A DNA stretch of 64,000 nucleotides from an uncultured Dysosmobacter sp. (GCF_947631635.1 NZ_CANRMB010000007.1:1-64000); one strand, 5' to 3'. Positions 43,621-51,974 are shown, counted from the first letter of the stretch. Notes: generated by a model from the sequence alone, not told the origin. Made by a program: numbers and translations.

Positions 43621-44286
43621 TCACTTGACGCCCCAGATGGTGACGGAGGTGCCGGGCTGAAAAGTGCCCTCATACGTGCTGATACTCAAAGACTTCACCT
43701 TCTGGAAGGAATCTTTGGAACAGAAGGTGCCGTAGGTCCTATTGAATGGATGGATAAAGCCGCCGATGGGCTGTGAGGGCGTGAAGCAGGGGCAGGCGAT
43801 GACATGCCAGCAGGGGCCGATGTAGCTGTCGATATACATGGAGGAGCTTCCGTTGAATGAGATACTGCATTGGACAGAGGGATCCTCCGTCTGAAAGATG
43901 AAATGGACCTCCCGCCAGTCCGCCCAGTTGATGTCGTTCAGAGGCACGGGAAAACTGGTCGCCGCCTGATCCATGGTTTCCACCCGGATCAGCTGTGCCC
44001 CCGCCCGTTTGTCCAGCGCCGCCACCGCCGCCTCCCGGGCGGCTTTTTCCGCCTTGTCCCCGTTGATGCGGGCGGCTTCCTCCGCCGCCAGCGCGGTCTG
44101 CTCCGCCTTCTGGCTCACCTGGGCGGTCAGGCTGTTCACCGCGGAGGCGTCGGCCTTCTCCGCCACCTGCCCCGCCAGACCGTGCAGGGCCGCGTCGATT
44201 GTTTGGTTGTCGTGGTTGAAATCCGCCATGAGGATCGGGTCCTCAAAGTCCCATTGATTCAGTTGATAGTGTTCCGTTTGCAGCAA
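43621..44286 (-). CDS. Orphan phage tail-fibre-like protein
   Basis: 221 residues starting at TTG 44286 with GGGAGAG upstream. The N-terminus (TEHYQLNQWDFEDPILMADF, then NHDNQTIDAAL) matches tail-fibre or appendage proteins found in prophages of gut Clostridia. It is followed by an Ala/Glu/Lys-rich coiled coil (about 38-95) and a beta-rich C-terminal domain of unknown fold. No other phage gene surrounds it, so it may be a remnant or a domesticated protein. The 293 bases upstream hold only two hairpins (see terminator entries). Confidence 0.65.
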   Translation of the reverse strand: MLQTEHYQLNQWDFEDPILMADFNHDNQTIDAALHGLAGQVAEKADASAVNSLTAQVSQKAEQTALAAEEAARINGDKAEKAAREAAVAALDKRAGAQLIRVETMDQAATSFPVPLNDINWADWREVHFIFQTEDPSVQCSISFNGSSSMYIDSYIGPCWHVIACPCFTPSQPIGGFIHPFNRTYGTFCSKDSFQKVKSLSISTYEGTFQPGTSVTIWGVK

Positions 44287-44486
44287 AACGAGTCTCTCCC
44301 TCTATTTTTTGATTTGTCACCCCCGCTGAAAACGGCTGAGGCGGGCCGCTTCCCCCGTCCGTCCGGCCCTCGCCAAGGCCCGCCGGACACGGCCCGCCCC
44401 CACCTGAGACTTGCAGGGCCTCCACCGGGACCGTCTGGGGCGGTCTCCATCGTTCTCCCCCGCTGTGTCCCCGCGGAAAAAAGCCC

Positions 44487-44520
44487 TACACTACCTCCGG
44501 TAGTGTAGGAAAAAGTTGCA
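44487..44520 (-). terminator. Second hairpin downstream of the histidine kinase gene
   Basis: CCTACACTACC pairs perfectly with GGTAGTGTAGG around TCC. On the minus strand it is followed by GGCTTTTTT. It may back up the terminator at 44541-44574. Confidence 0.6.
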
Positions 44521-44540
44521 CGCCGCCGTGCGCCATGGGG

Positions 44541-44574
44541 CAAAAAAATTGTCCCGCTCCATTTGGAGCGGGAC
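44541..44574 (-). terminator. Terminator of the RR-HK operon
   Basis: GTCCCGCTCC pairs with GGAGCGGGAC around ATTT; on the minus strand seven T residues follow. It lies directly after the kinase stop codon. Confidence 0.9.
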
Positions 44575-44579
44575 TTTTT

Positions 44580-46829
44580 TCAATCCGCCAGGGGGAAGGT
44601 CACCACGGCGGTAAACAGGTCCGCCACAGTCTCCACCCGGAATTCCCCGCCGCAGGCCTCGGTAAAGCTGCTTGCGATGGAGAGGCCCAGACCGCTGCCG
44701 CCGTCGGTGCGGCTCGCGTCTCCCCGGACGAACCGGGCGGTGAAGTCCACGCCCTGAGGCAGCTCCTCCCGGGAGACGTTGCGGAGGGAGGCCGCAGCCT
44801 TTCCCGCCTCCGTGGTCAGCGTCAGATGGACCCGGCTGCCCTCCAGGGCGTATTGCAGGGCGTTCTGGATCAGGTTCTGGAACACCCGGTACAGCCGTCT
44901 GCCGTCCGCCACGATCTCTACCGGCGCGTCCGGCAGGTCGATTTTGAAGGTCAGGTGACTGGCTTGGATGGGATCGTCCATGTCCGCCAGGGTCTGCCGC
45001 AGGAGCTTGGCCAGGTCCAGCCGCTCCAGCCGGACGGGCAGCTGGTCCGCCGCGGCCTTGCTGATGTCGAATACGTCCTGCACCATGGAGCGCAGGCGCT
45101 GGGCCTTCTCGTCGATGATGCGGGCGTAGTCCGCCGCCGCGCCCTCCAGCGGCTCCTGCCGCAGCAGCTCCGCGTAGGAGAGAATGGAGGTCAGGGGCGT
45201 TTTCAGGTCATGGGACACGTTGGACACCAGCTCCACCTTCATCCGCTCGCTGCGGGTCTGCTCCGCCAGAGCCGTGTGCAGCCCGGCCTGGATGTCGTTG
45301 AGGGCTTCGGCCGTCTGCCGCAGGTCTGCGTCCTCCGGCAGGTCCAGCGGCGTGGAGAGGTCGCCGTTCCGGATGGCCTCCACCTGGCCGGAGAGCAGGC
45401 CGATGTCCTGGGCCAGCGCCGCGTGTTTCCGCAGGATCAGCAGAAGCGCCGCGGCGGCGATGACCGGAAATGCCGCCATAAGCCAGAACAGCCAGTGCTG
45501 CGGGGAGAGACCCAGGCTGATCGTCAGCAGAACTCCCGCCGCAGGGAACACGCAGATCAGAACAAGCGCGGCGCGGTTCAGCCAATTCATACGCTTTTGG
45601 AACGTATACCGCGGAAGCCGGATGGAGATCAGGCGCCAAAGGCTTCGGTGCTTCTCCCTGGGGTTGTACCGGTGGTCGTTGTGAATGAGCCACAGCACCC
45701 ACACCAGCCCCAGCAGGGCGGGGATATTGGACACTGGAAGGAGCAGGAGATACCGTCCCACAAGGCTGGCCCAATAGTCCCAGTTTTCAAAGATATCATA
45801 GCGGGACGCCCAGGCCAGCTCCGACGCCGCCGGATTTCCGGCGGTCATCCACAGCAGGCAGGCCGCCACAGCCAAAAGGCGCGGCTCTGTCCAGATATGG
45901 AGGGTCCAGGAGGCCAGCTTCTGATCCGCCAGCCTTTTCTCCCGCCGCAGGGCCAGCCACAAAAGCAGAAACAGAACGCCAACGCCCAGCAGCACCGCCT
46001 GCCGGAAATAGAACGCCCGGGCCTCCTGGAGGCGTTCATATACCCAGTACATCCGGGCGGTCTGCACGCCGTTTTGGGTGAAGTACTGGAGGGGCGTCTC
46101 CCGCACGGCCATGTATACGGATACGTCCTCCACGCCCTCCCCCGCCGGGAAGTTCTCATAGCCGGGAACGAACCAGTCGGAGTCCGCGTCATAGATGCCG
46201 TCGCCGTAGACGTCCAGCGTCTGGCCGTCCTTGACGATGGTGACCTTGCCATGGAGGAAGGCCAGCATGAAGTTGTAGCCCTCCGGCAGCTTGTTGTAGA
46301 TGGACAGTGCCTGGCTGTCATCCACATTGCTGTAGTAGATATCCTTCTTTGCGTTGGTCACCCGGTACAGCACACTTTTGTCATTCCGGTAATAGAGATC
46401 CTTATCAGAGGGCACCGGGGAGCTTGAGGAAAAGTCCGAATCTGCCTCAATGGCATCCGAATAGGTCACCCCATACCACCGGGCCGAACCGTATCCGCCC
46501 TCCTGCACCACATTCGTGCCGTACCAGTTCAGATGCTCTCCGGCGCCCAAAGACAGAAAATCCTGCAAATAATCCGCTACCTCCGCACGAAAGGCCTCTG
46601 TCTCCTGCCAGTCGGACACCTGCCACTCCGGACTGCCCCGCTGGGCGATCAGCCGTCCCGCCATGGCGCCCAGGCTCCCCAGCACCAGGCTCACGCCCAG
46701 CACAAAGGCCAGAAAGGCGATGACCGCTTTGACATGCCGTCCCCTTTTCGGAACGCTGTCCCCTTCCTTTACCTCGTCCTGGATCGGCTCCGCCGCCTGT
46801 TCCAGGGGCTCTTCCGGCGCCCTATCCAT
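44580..46829 (-). CDS. Sensor histidine kinase with large extracellular and multi-pass region
   Basis: ATG 46829 gives 749 residues and an 8-base overlap with the response regulator stop; ATG 46850 is an alternative with a longer overlap. One membrane segment near the N-terminus is followed by an extracellular region (about 65-285) of unknown fold. A cluster of six or so membrane segments follows (about 290-500), then HAMP-like ALNDIQAGLHTA. The HisKA box is VSNVSHDLKTPLTSIL with the phospho-His. The ATPase domain has NLIQNALQYA and GGSGLGLSIA. It is paired with the regulator encoded just upstream. The signal is unknown; no conserved ligand site was recognised. Confidence 0.9.
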   Translation of the reverse strand: MDRAPEEPLEQAAEPIQDEVKEGDSVPKRGRHVKAVIAFLAFVLGVSLVLGSLGAMAGRLIAQRGSPEWQVSDWQETEAFRAEVADYLQDFLSLGAGEHLNWYGTNVVQEGGYGSARWYGVTYSDAIEADSDFSSSSPVPSDKDLYYRNDKSVLYRVTNAKKDIYYSNVDDSQALSIYNKLPEGYNFMLAFLHGKVTIVKDGQTLDVYGDGIYDADSDWFVPGYENFPAGEGVEDVSVYMAVRETPLQYFTQNGVQTARMYWVYERLQEARAFYFRQAVLLGVGVLFLLLWLALRREKRLADQKLASWTLHIWTEPRLLAVAACLLWMTAGNPAASELAWASRYDIFENWDYWASLVGRYLLLLPVSNIPALLGLVWVLWLIHNDHRYNPREKHRSLWRLISIRLPRYTFQKRMNWLNRAALVLICVFPAAGVLLTISLGLSPQHWLFWLMAAFPVIAAAALLLILRKHAALAQDIGLLSGQVEAIRNGDLSTPLDLPEDADLRQTAEALNDIQAGLHTALAEQTRSERMKVELVSNVSHDLKTPLTSILSYAELLRQEPLEGAAADYARIIDEKAQRLRSMVQDVFDISKAAADQLPVRLERLDLAKLLRQTLADMDDPIQASHLTFKIDLPDAPVEIVADGRRLYRVFQNLIQNALQYALEGSRVHLTLTTEAGKAAASLRNVSREELPQGVDFTARFVRGDASRTDGGSGLGLSIASSFTEACGGEFRVETVADLFTAVVTFPLAD

Positions 46830-47523
46830 GCTGTTCCATTTTGTATCCAATGCCCCACACCACCTTGATATAATCTGGCTCCTTGGGATTCAGCTCAATT
46901 TTTTCCCGAATGCGCCGGATGTGCACCATCACTGTGTTCTCGCAGGAATAGGCGTCCTCGCTCCACACCCGGCGGTAGATCTCCTCCGCCGGGAAGATGC
47001 GGCCGGGGTTCCGCATCAGCAGGTCCACGATCTTTGTCTCCGTGGGCGTCAGCCGCACCGCCTCCCCGTCCGCCTGCAGGACCAGACTGTCCGGATCGTA
47101 GGTCAGCCGCCCGTTGACGATGAGATGCTTCCGGCCCTCGGCGTGGATGTCCCCCAGAGACGTGTACCGCCGCAGCTGGCTCCGCACCCGGGCCGTCAGC
47201 TCCTGGGGATTGTAGGGCTTGGTGATGTAGTCGTCCGCCCCCATGGAGAGGCCCAGGATCTTGTCGGTGTCCTCGCTTTTGGCGGAGAGGACGATGATGG
47301 GCAGATTCCGCTTCTCCCGGATGCGGATGAGGGCGGACAGGCCGTCCAGCCTGGGCATCATCACGTCGATGAGGATGAGCCGCACCGCCGGGTCCAGGCA
47401 CAGGTCCAGGGCCTCCATGCCGTTGCAGGCCCGGAGCACCCGGTAGCCCTCCCGCTCCAGAGTGATGGCGATGGCGCCCACGATCTCGGGGTCGTCGTCC
47501 ACGACCAGGATGCATTCGTTCAT
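46822..47523 (-). CDS. OmpR/PhoB-family response regulator
   Basis: 233 residues. The receiver domain has ILVVDDDPEIVGAI, the phospho-Asp in LILIDVMMPRLDG and the signal Lys in ITKPYNPQEL. The C-terminal winged helix (about 135-230) ends with VHIRRIREKIE and VWGIGYKME. ATG 47523 has AGGAGGG upstream. It overlaps the kinase gene. Direct repeats TTCTTA spaced by 11 bases lie upstream and could be its own binding site. Confidence 0.95.
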   Translation of the reverse strand: MNECILVVDDDPEIVGAIAITLEREGYRVLRACNGMEALDLCLDPAVRLILIDVMMPRLDGLSALIRIREKRNLPIIVLSAKSEDTDKILGLSMGADDYITKPYNPQELTARVRSQLRRYTSLGDIHAEGRKHLIVNGRLTYDPDSLVLQADGEAVRLTPTETKIVDLLMRNPGRIFPAEEIYRRVWSEDAYSCENTVMVHIRRIREKIELNPKEPDYIKVVWGIGYKMEQHG

Positions 47524-47583
47524 GCTGTTTCCCTCCTAGCAGTTTCAGGATACCGGGAAATTCTGACGGGTCTCCTGACAAAA

Positions 47584-47600
47584 TTCTTACAGATTTCTTA
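47584..47600 (-). promoter_or_regulatory. Direct-repeat site upstream of the OmpR-type regulator
   Basis: TTCTTA occurs at 47584 and again at 47595, an 11-base period, with weaker copies TCCTGA (47573) and TTCTGA (47561). OmpR/PhoB regulators bind such same-face direct repeats, so autoregulation is likely. Confidence 0.5.
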
Positions 47601-47610
47601 AGATTGCAGA

Positions 47611-47637
47611 AACAGCGCCAATGAAGCTCATTGGCGC
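47611..47637 (-). terminator. Hairpin after the second histidine kinase gene
   Basis: CAGCGCCAATGA pairs with TCATTGGCGCTG around 3 bases, directly after the kinase stop. The T-run on the minus strand is weak (GTTTCTGC); on the plus strand it is CATTTTTT. Confidence 0.6.
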
Positions 47638-47642
47638 TGTGC

Positions 47643-48872
47643 TCATTTTTTCAGGGGCATGGTGAAGATGAACCGTGTGGATATGGCGTCGCTCTCGGCT
47701 CTCAGGCTGCCGCCGTGCTCCTCCGCGATGGTCCGGGCGATGGGCAGGCCCAGCCCAAAGCCGGACTGCTCGCCCCGGGAGGCGTCCGCCCGGTAGAACC
47801 GCTCGAACAGGCGGCTCAGCTGCTGGGCGGGGATAGGCTCGCCGGGATTGGAGACCACCAGCCTTGCCTGCCGGTCCGTCTTTTGCAGGGAGAGGGTGAC
47901 GGCGCCGGCGCCGTATTTGATGGCGTTGTCCAGCAGAACGCCAACCAGCTGCCGCAGCTTGTCCCGGTCGCCCAGGACGGTCACGTCCTCTGTGATTTGG
48001 TAATCTAAGGGCTTGCCTGCCTCAAAGGCCACCGGCTCAAAGGCCAGGGCGCAGTCGGCGGCCACGTCGGAGAGGGAGGTCTCGCTTAAAACGGCGGTGC
48101 GGACCATGTTGTCCGCCCGGGCCAGGGTGAGCATTTCCTCCACCAGGGATTTCATCTGAATGGCCTCGGAGCGGATGTTGTCCGCCCACCGGGCGGGCTT
48201 GTCCGAAAGCGGCGCGGTCTCCAGCAGCTCCGCGTTGGAGAGGATGACCGTCAAGGGCGTTTTCAGCTCATGGGAGGCGTCGGAGAGGAACTGGCGCTGC
48301 TGCCGCCAGGCCTTTTCCACCGGGCGGGTGGCCCACCAGGACAGCAAAATGGAGACGCCCAGCAGCAGCAAAAGCGCCGCGGCGCCGATGACCAGATAGC
48401 TGCCCATCATCTCCTGCAGCATGGCGCGTTCCATGGACATGTCCACAAAGGCCACCTTTTGATACAGGCCGTTGTCCCGCCGCAGATAGCGCAGATGATA
48501 GTCCTGGATGATGCCCTCGGATTCCGGCTGGCTCAGGCAGTCCTGCAAAATGGCGGTGAGCTCCTGGGTATTGTCCAGGTCCGCGTAGGTGCCGCCGGTG
48601 ACATAGGCGGTATAGGTGCCGCCGCTGGGCCACACGTTCACGGTGAAGTAGGGCAGCAGGACGACCCGGTCCTCCCCGATGGCGATGCTGATATCCGGGC
48701 GGCGCTGACCGGAACCGGCGTCCTCCTGGGCGACGCGGTACAAAAGCTGGCGGCTCAGGTCCTCGATGTTCCGCTGCATGGAGAAAAACACGGAGAGGAA
48801 GATCACAGCCAGAACGGCGGTGACCATGGACATGCAGATGGCGACAAATTTCAGCCGCAGCTTTCGGATCAT
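47643..48872 (-). CDS. Sensor histidine kinase (VanS-like)
   Basis: 409 residues. Two membrane segments (about 10-32 and 160-182) flank an extracellular sensor of about 125 residues. The HisKA box is LSDASHELKTPLTVIL. The ATPase domain has GVLLDNAIKYGAG, then VVSNPGEPIPAQQLSRLFER and GFGLGLPIA. It follows its regulator by 66 bases, a gap filled with four DnaA-box-like motifs. It ends 119 bases before the next response regulator gene. Confidence 0.94.
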   Translation of the reverse strand: MIRKLRLKFVAICMSMVTAVLAVIFLSVFFSMQRNIEDLSRQLLYRVAQEDAGSGQRRPDISIAIGEDRVVLLPYFTVNVWPSGGTYTAYVTGGTYADLDNTQELTAILQDCLSQPESEGIIQDYHLRYLRRDNGLYQKVAFVDMSMERAMLQEMMGSYLVIGAAALLLLLGVSILLSWWATRPVEKAWRQQRQFLSDASHELKTPLTVILSNAELLETAPLSDKPARWADNIRSEAIQMKSLVEEMLTLARADNMVRTAVLSETSLSDVAADCALAFEPVAFEAGKPLDYQITEDVTVLGDRDKLRQLVGVLLDNAIKYGAGAVTLSLQKTDRQARLVVSNPGEPIPAQQLSRLFERFYRADASRGEQSGFGLGLPIARTIAEEHGGSLRAESDAISTRFIFTMPLKK

Positions 48873-48896
48873 GACAGCCCCTCCTGTTGAAAAGTT

Positions 48897-48936
48897 TGTG
48901 GAAAACGTGGAAAAAAATGGTGGAAAACGTGGAAAA
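48897..48936. other. Cluster of four DnaA-box-like 9-mers
   Basis: TGTGGAAAA (48897), CGTGGAAAA (48906), GGTGGAAAA (48919) and CGTGGAAAA (48928) lie in one direction within 40 bases. These are the same 9-mers (TTTTCCACA/G on the other strand) that make up oriC of this chromosome. They fill the untranslated gap between a response regulator and its kinase. Confidence 0.6.
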
Positions 48937-48938
48937 AG

Positions 48939-49619
48939 TCAATTTGCGGCAGTTTCCAGACAGTAGCCCACCATCCGGATGGTCTTGATTTTCACCTTGG
49001 AATGAAGGTGGTCCAGCTTCTTGCGGAGAAAGGAGATATAGACCTCCACGTTGTTGTCCTCCGCGTCGGATTCGTAGCCCCAGATCTTCAAAAGCAGGGT
49101 CTCCTTGGTGAGCACGATCTCCCGGTTCAGCATCAAAAGCTCCATCATGTCGAACTCCTTGCGGCTCAGGCGGACGGACCGCTCTCCGCAGGAGAGGGTG
49201 AAGGAGCTTTTCTCCAATTTCAGGTCGCCGTATTCCAGCAGGTCGGTGTTCCGCAGCTCCGGCTGGCGGCGGGTCAGCGCCCGGATGCAGGCCAGCAGCT
49301 CCTTGGGCTCAAAGGGCTTGGTGAGATAGTAGTCCGCGCCGCAGTCCAGTCCCTCCACCCGGTCCGCCACCTCGGAGCGGGCGGTGAGCAGCAGCACCGG
49401 CGTGGCGTTTCCGGCGGCCCGCAGGCGGCGGAGCACGGTGAAGCCGTCCAGCTTGGGCAGCATCACATCCAGGATCACCACATCATAAATGGCGGACAAG
49501 GCGTTGTCCAGGCCCGCCTCGCCGTCGTGGCAGGTGTCGGCGGTGTAGCCGTTCAGCTCCAGCAGGTCCTGGAGCGTGGCGGCCAGACGGATCTCGTCCT
49601 CAACGATCAATACCCGCAT
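48939..49619 (-). CDS. OmpR-family response regulator (VanR-like)
   Basis: 226 residues. ATG 49619 is chosen because GGAGG lies 6 bases upstream and the protein then starts MRVLIVEDEIRLAATLQDLL. Phospho-Asp in VVILDVMLPKLDG, signal Lys in LTKPFEPKELLA, C-terminal winged helix with LLKIWGYESDAEDNNVEVYI. It is the first gene of the second two-component system. A MITE (49632-49820) begins 2 bases beyond its ribosome binding site, so its promoter must lie within or beyond that element. Confidence 0.94.
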   Translation of the reverse strand: MRVLIVEDEIRLAATLQDLLELNGYTADTCHDGEAGLDNALSAIYDVVILDVMLPKLDGFTVLRRLRAAGNATPVLLLTARSEVADRVEGLDCGADYYLTKPFEPKELLACIRALTRRQPELRNTDLLEYGDLKLEKSSFTLSCGERSVRLSRKEFDMMELLMLNREIVLTKETLLLKIWGYESDAEDNNVEVYISFLRKKLDHLHSKVKIKTIRMVGYCLETAAN

Positions 49620-49631
49620 CAGGGACCCTCC

Positions 49632-49820
49632 TTTTATAATCAAATCACTTGAAAAGTGATCAATTCACTTTTCAAATGTCACAGCACATGTGCGCTGTGG
49701 CAGGCCGCGGACCGCGGTCTTGGTTTGCATTTCATAGGCAATCGCTGTGCGCTTTACGCACAGCGGGCATCGCCCGCTTGAAAAATCCTGTGCGATTTTT
49801 TAAGTGAATGGACTATAAAA
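49632..49820. mobile_element. 189-bp MITE-like element with imperfect terminal inverted repeats
   Basis: The left end TTTTATAATCAAATCACTT and the right end AAGTGAATGGACTATAAAA are imperfect inverted repeats. The interior has further palindromes (AAAAGTGATCAATTCACTTTT, GCGCTTTACGC, GCGGGCATCGCCCGC) and no open frame. Related copies lie at 21519-21605 and, as a short palindrome, at 56477-56543. It abuts the ribosome binding site of the response regulator. With no transposase it would be non-autonomous. Confidence 0.8.
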
Positions 49821-49870
49821 GTGCTCATGTGGACAAGGGGACGTTTTCAACGCCCCCTGTCCCGTTTGGT

Positions 49871-50887
49871 CTATGCTTCCAGTCCGTTGACGGAGATCCG
49901 CATCAGCGGGTCCAGGGACGCTGTGGGCAGCAGGTAGATGGTGGTGTCGTCCTTCAGCTGCACGTAGCGGCCGTCGCCGCTGGCGGCCTTGATGCCGATA
50001 TACAGCGTCAGGGTCTGGCTGGCGTCGGTGCCCGTGGTGTATTCCACTGTCAAAGTGGCGGCGGGGGAGTCAAAACCGCAGATGGAGAGGGCCTCGTCGG
50101 AGGGGCGGTAGTCCACGCACCGGTCGATGGACAGGCCGGTCAGGTCCTCCAGCAGGGCCTGCACGGTCTCATTGCCGGTGACGTCGCTGCCGCCGCAGCG
50201 CCAGGAGGTCTCCGTGGAATCCCCCTCCCCTGTGTGCCGGGCGTTCAGCACCGTGGAGAGAGCGGCGGTGCCGTCCTCTCCGGCAGTGCCCTGAATCGTG
50301 ATGGATTGAATATTGCGCTCCGTCAGCTCCGGCAGTTCCGGTAGGACCATCATGTCGTAAATGGGCGTTTTCAGGTGGTTATACAGCGTGTCTGCGATGA
50401 TATAGACCGTGGACTCGTCGCCGTTCATCAGCATGTAGTAGCTGTCTCCGTCGGTGGTGGCCTTGCCCAGGGACAGGGTCAGCACAGCGTCCTTGGCGGT
50501 GGTGGCGGTGAGGGCTGCCGTGGGATTGTCCAGGCCATAGCTCTCCAGCGTGTCGCCGTTGGTGATGGTCTGCTGGGGCTTCAGGGTGGACAGCTCGTCG
50601 ATGATGGCGGTGATGACGGCGTCGTCCAGGGGGAAATCCGGATCGTCGCTCCAGATCCAATTCCCCGCCTCGTCCAGAGAGAAGGACAGCGACGCGCTGC
50701 CGTTGTCATAGGACAGTGCCGTGTATTCATGCTCCGCGGCGATCAGGGGGCCGGCGGTCTCTCCGTCCTCCCCGGTGTCCCCCCGGGACGCCTGGTATCG
50801 GATGCCGAGTACGATCAGCAGGGCGATGGACAAAACCGCCAGGATCGCGCTGAGGATGGTGATGGTCCGTCTCTCTTTCCAAGTCAT
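49871..50887 (-). CDS. DUF4340 domain protein (component of a collapsed ABC/GldG system)
   Basis: 338 residues. One N-terminal membrane segment (about 8-29, TILSAILAVLSIALLIVLGI) is followed by an extracellular beta-rich DUF4340 region with repeated SLGKATTDGDSYYMLMNGDE and VYIIADTLYNHLKTPIYD blocks. Proteins of this family are normally encoded after an ABC ATPase, an ABC-2 permease and a GldG-like protein. Here the upstream genes are reduced to a scrambled remnant and a MITE lies between. It may therefore be non-functional. It still has an intact frame and ribosome binding site AGGAGG. Confidence 0.85.
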   Translation of the reverse strand: MTWKERRTITILSAILAVLSIALLIVLGIRYQASRGDTGEDGETAGPLIAAEHEYTALSYDNGSASLSFSLDEAGNWIWSDDPDFPLDDAVITAIIDELSTLKPQQTITNGDTLESYGLDNPTAALTATTAKDAVLTLSLGKATTDGDSYYMLMNGDESTVYIIADTLYNHLKTPIYDMMVLPELPELTERNIQSITIQGTAGEDGTAALSTVLNARHTGEGDSTETSWRCGGSDVTGNETVQALLEDLTGLSIDRCVDYRPSDEALSICGFDSPAATLTVEYTTGTDASQTLTLYIGIKAASGDGRYVQLKDDTTIYLLPTASLDPLMRISVNGLEA

Positions 50888-50916
50888 GTGGATGATCCTC
50901 CTGTTGTGGTGATTTA

Positions 50917-51078
50917 AGAACCTGTATTCACAAGCGGGGAATGCCGGATGGACGCGGGATTTCCCCGGCAGACAAGGCGCTTTGACGCAGGAAGTTTGTG
51001 TATTTCAAGGAAAAGCAACGCAGTATGGCGGGAAAAGACCCACTCAGACGGTGTTAAACGCTTGTGAATACAGGTTCT
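50917..51078. mobile_element. 162-bp MITE with perfect 20-bp terminal inverted repeats
   Basis: AGAACCTGTATTCACAAGCG at 50917-50936 is repeated as its exact complement at 51059-51078. Flanking TAA on both sides looks like a short target duplication. The 120-base interior has no open frame and contains a region (TTTGACGCAGGAAG..TTTCAAGGAAAAGCAACGC) of the type seen in dispersed repeats of Clostridia. It separates the GldG remnant from DUF4340 and supplies the end of the former. Confidence 0.9.
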
Positions 51079-51600
51079 AAAACTTGCGGCGGCGCATCCA
51101 GCGGACAAAGCCGAAAACCAGCAGTGCCCCGGGGATGACCGGGATGAACAGCAGCGCCCAGACGCCGCCGCCTGGCAGCAGGTTCACAGAGTCCGGGGCC
51201 ATATGGGAGCGCTGCGGCTGTTCCGTCATATCGGCGGAGAGCGCGGCCTCCCTGTGACCGGAGGTCTGGCAGACCGTCCGGGCCGCCGCAGTGAGAACAC
51301 CGTCCACCGCGGCGGTCAAAAGCCCCTCGCCGTCAAAGGCGGTCTCGTTGTAAACGCCATAGTAATCATAAGACATTATATCATATTCGATGATATCGTC
51401 AATCGAAAAGGATTTCTGCCGTCCGGTGGCCTCGCAGGTGACCACCACGGTGCCGCTGTCCGTCAGGCCGAACTGGATCCAGCGCTCCGGCAGCTGGGCC
51501 CCAGCAGGCCGAAGATCTGCCCGTCCTCCACTGTAAAGCTCAGGTGGTCCACCGCGAGGCGGCCGCCGTATTGCTTTACCAGATCCTTGACCTCGATCAC
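51077..51600 (-). pseudogene. Deletion-fused remnant of an ABC ATPase and a GldG-like protein
   Basis: GTG 51600 starts VIEVKDLVKQYGGRLAVDHL, then SFTVEDGQIFGLLGP, the start of an ABC transporter ATPase. The frame leaves the family exactly at the Walker A motif, where NGAGKST should follow, and stops 10 codons later (51463). From the same point another frame continues as ERWIQFGLTDSGTVVV and SGHREAALSADM, which fits a GldG-like protein. It then jumps to its C-terminal membrane anchor (VWALLFIPVIPGALLVFGFV plus RWMRRRKF). The permease and most of the ATPase and GldG are missing. At least two deletions are needed. Confidence 0.8.
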
Positions 51601-51763
51601 AAAAATGCCCCCGTTTGACGCATGGTTCCCTTACCATACCCACAGAAACTGAAACGCACCTGAAACCGGGAGAAAAATAAAAAGCATTTCAAGGTTGGTT
51701 TCAGGCTTTTGCCGTATAGTGGCCACATCCTCTAAGGAGGTTGCTTTTTTCGCATTTTTTCTC

Positions 51764-51817
51764 CGAAACCGGAGACGCACGCCATGGCGCCGGACGCCGC
51801 GGCGTGCGTTTTCGGTT
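51764..51817. other. Extended palindrome in the 51601-51974 gap
   Basis: ACGCACGCC (51775) pairs with GGCGTGCGT (51801-51809), and the flanking GAAACCG/CGGTTTT extends the stem. It may end transcription from either side. The rest of the 374-base gap holds the hydrogenase promoter and leader. Confidence 0.45.
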
Positions 51818-51864
51818 TTCCTGCGAAAATACTCCAAAAAAACACGGTTTCCAGGAACATATCC

Positions 51865-51893
51865 TTGCAAAAGAGCCGTCTGTTTATTATAAT
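51865..51893 (+). promoter_or_regulatory. SigA promoter of the hydrogenase gene
   Basis: TTGCAA and TATAAT are separated by 17 bases, about 80 bases upstream of the start codon. Confidence 0.75.
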
Positions 51894-51974
51894 GAGAACG
51901 CCAATCATCCGGCATCACATAAAGTACCCGGAGCGGAATGCGACCGCCCGGTGAAAAATGGAGGAGAAAGCGAT

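Noticed and set aside
44287-44540. A small gene between the kinase and the tail-fibre-like protein
   Set aside because: Open frames exist only because of high GC; hairpins explain the sequence better.
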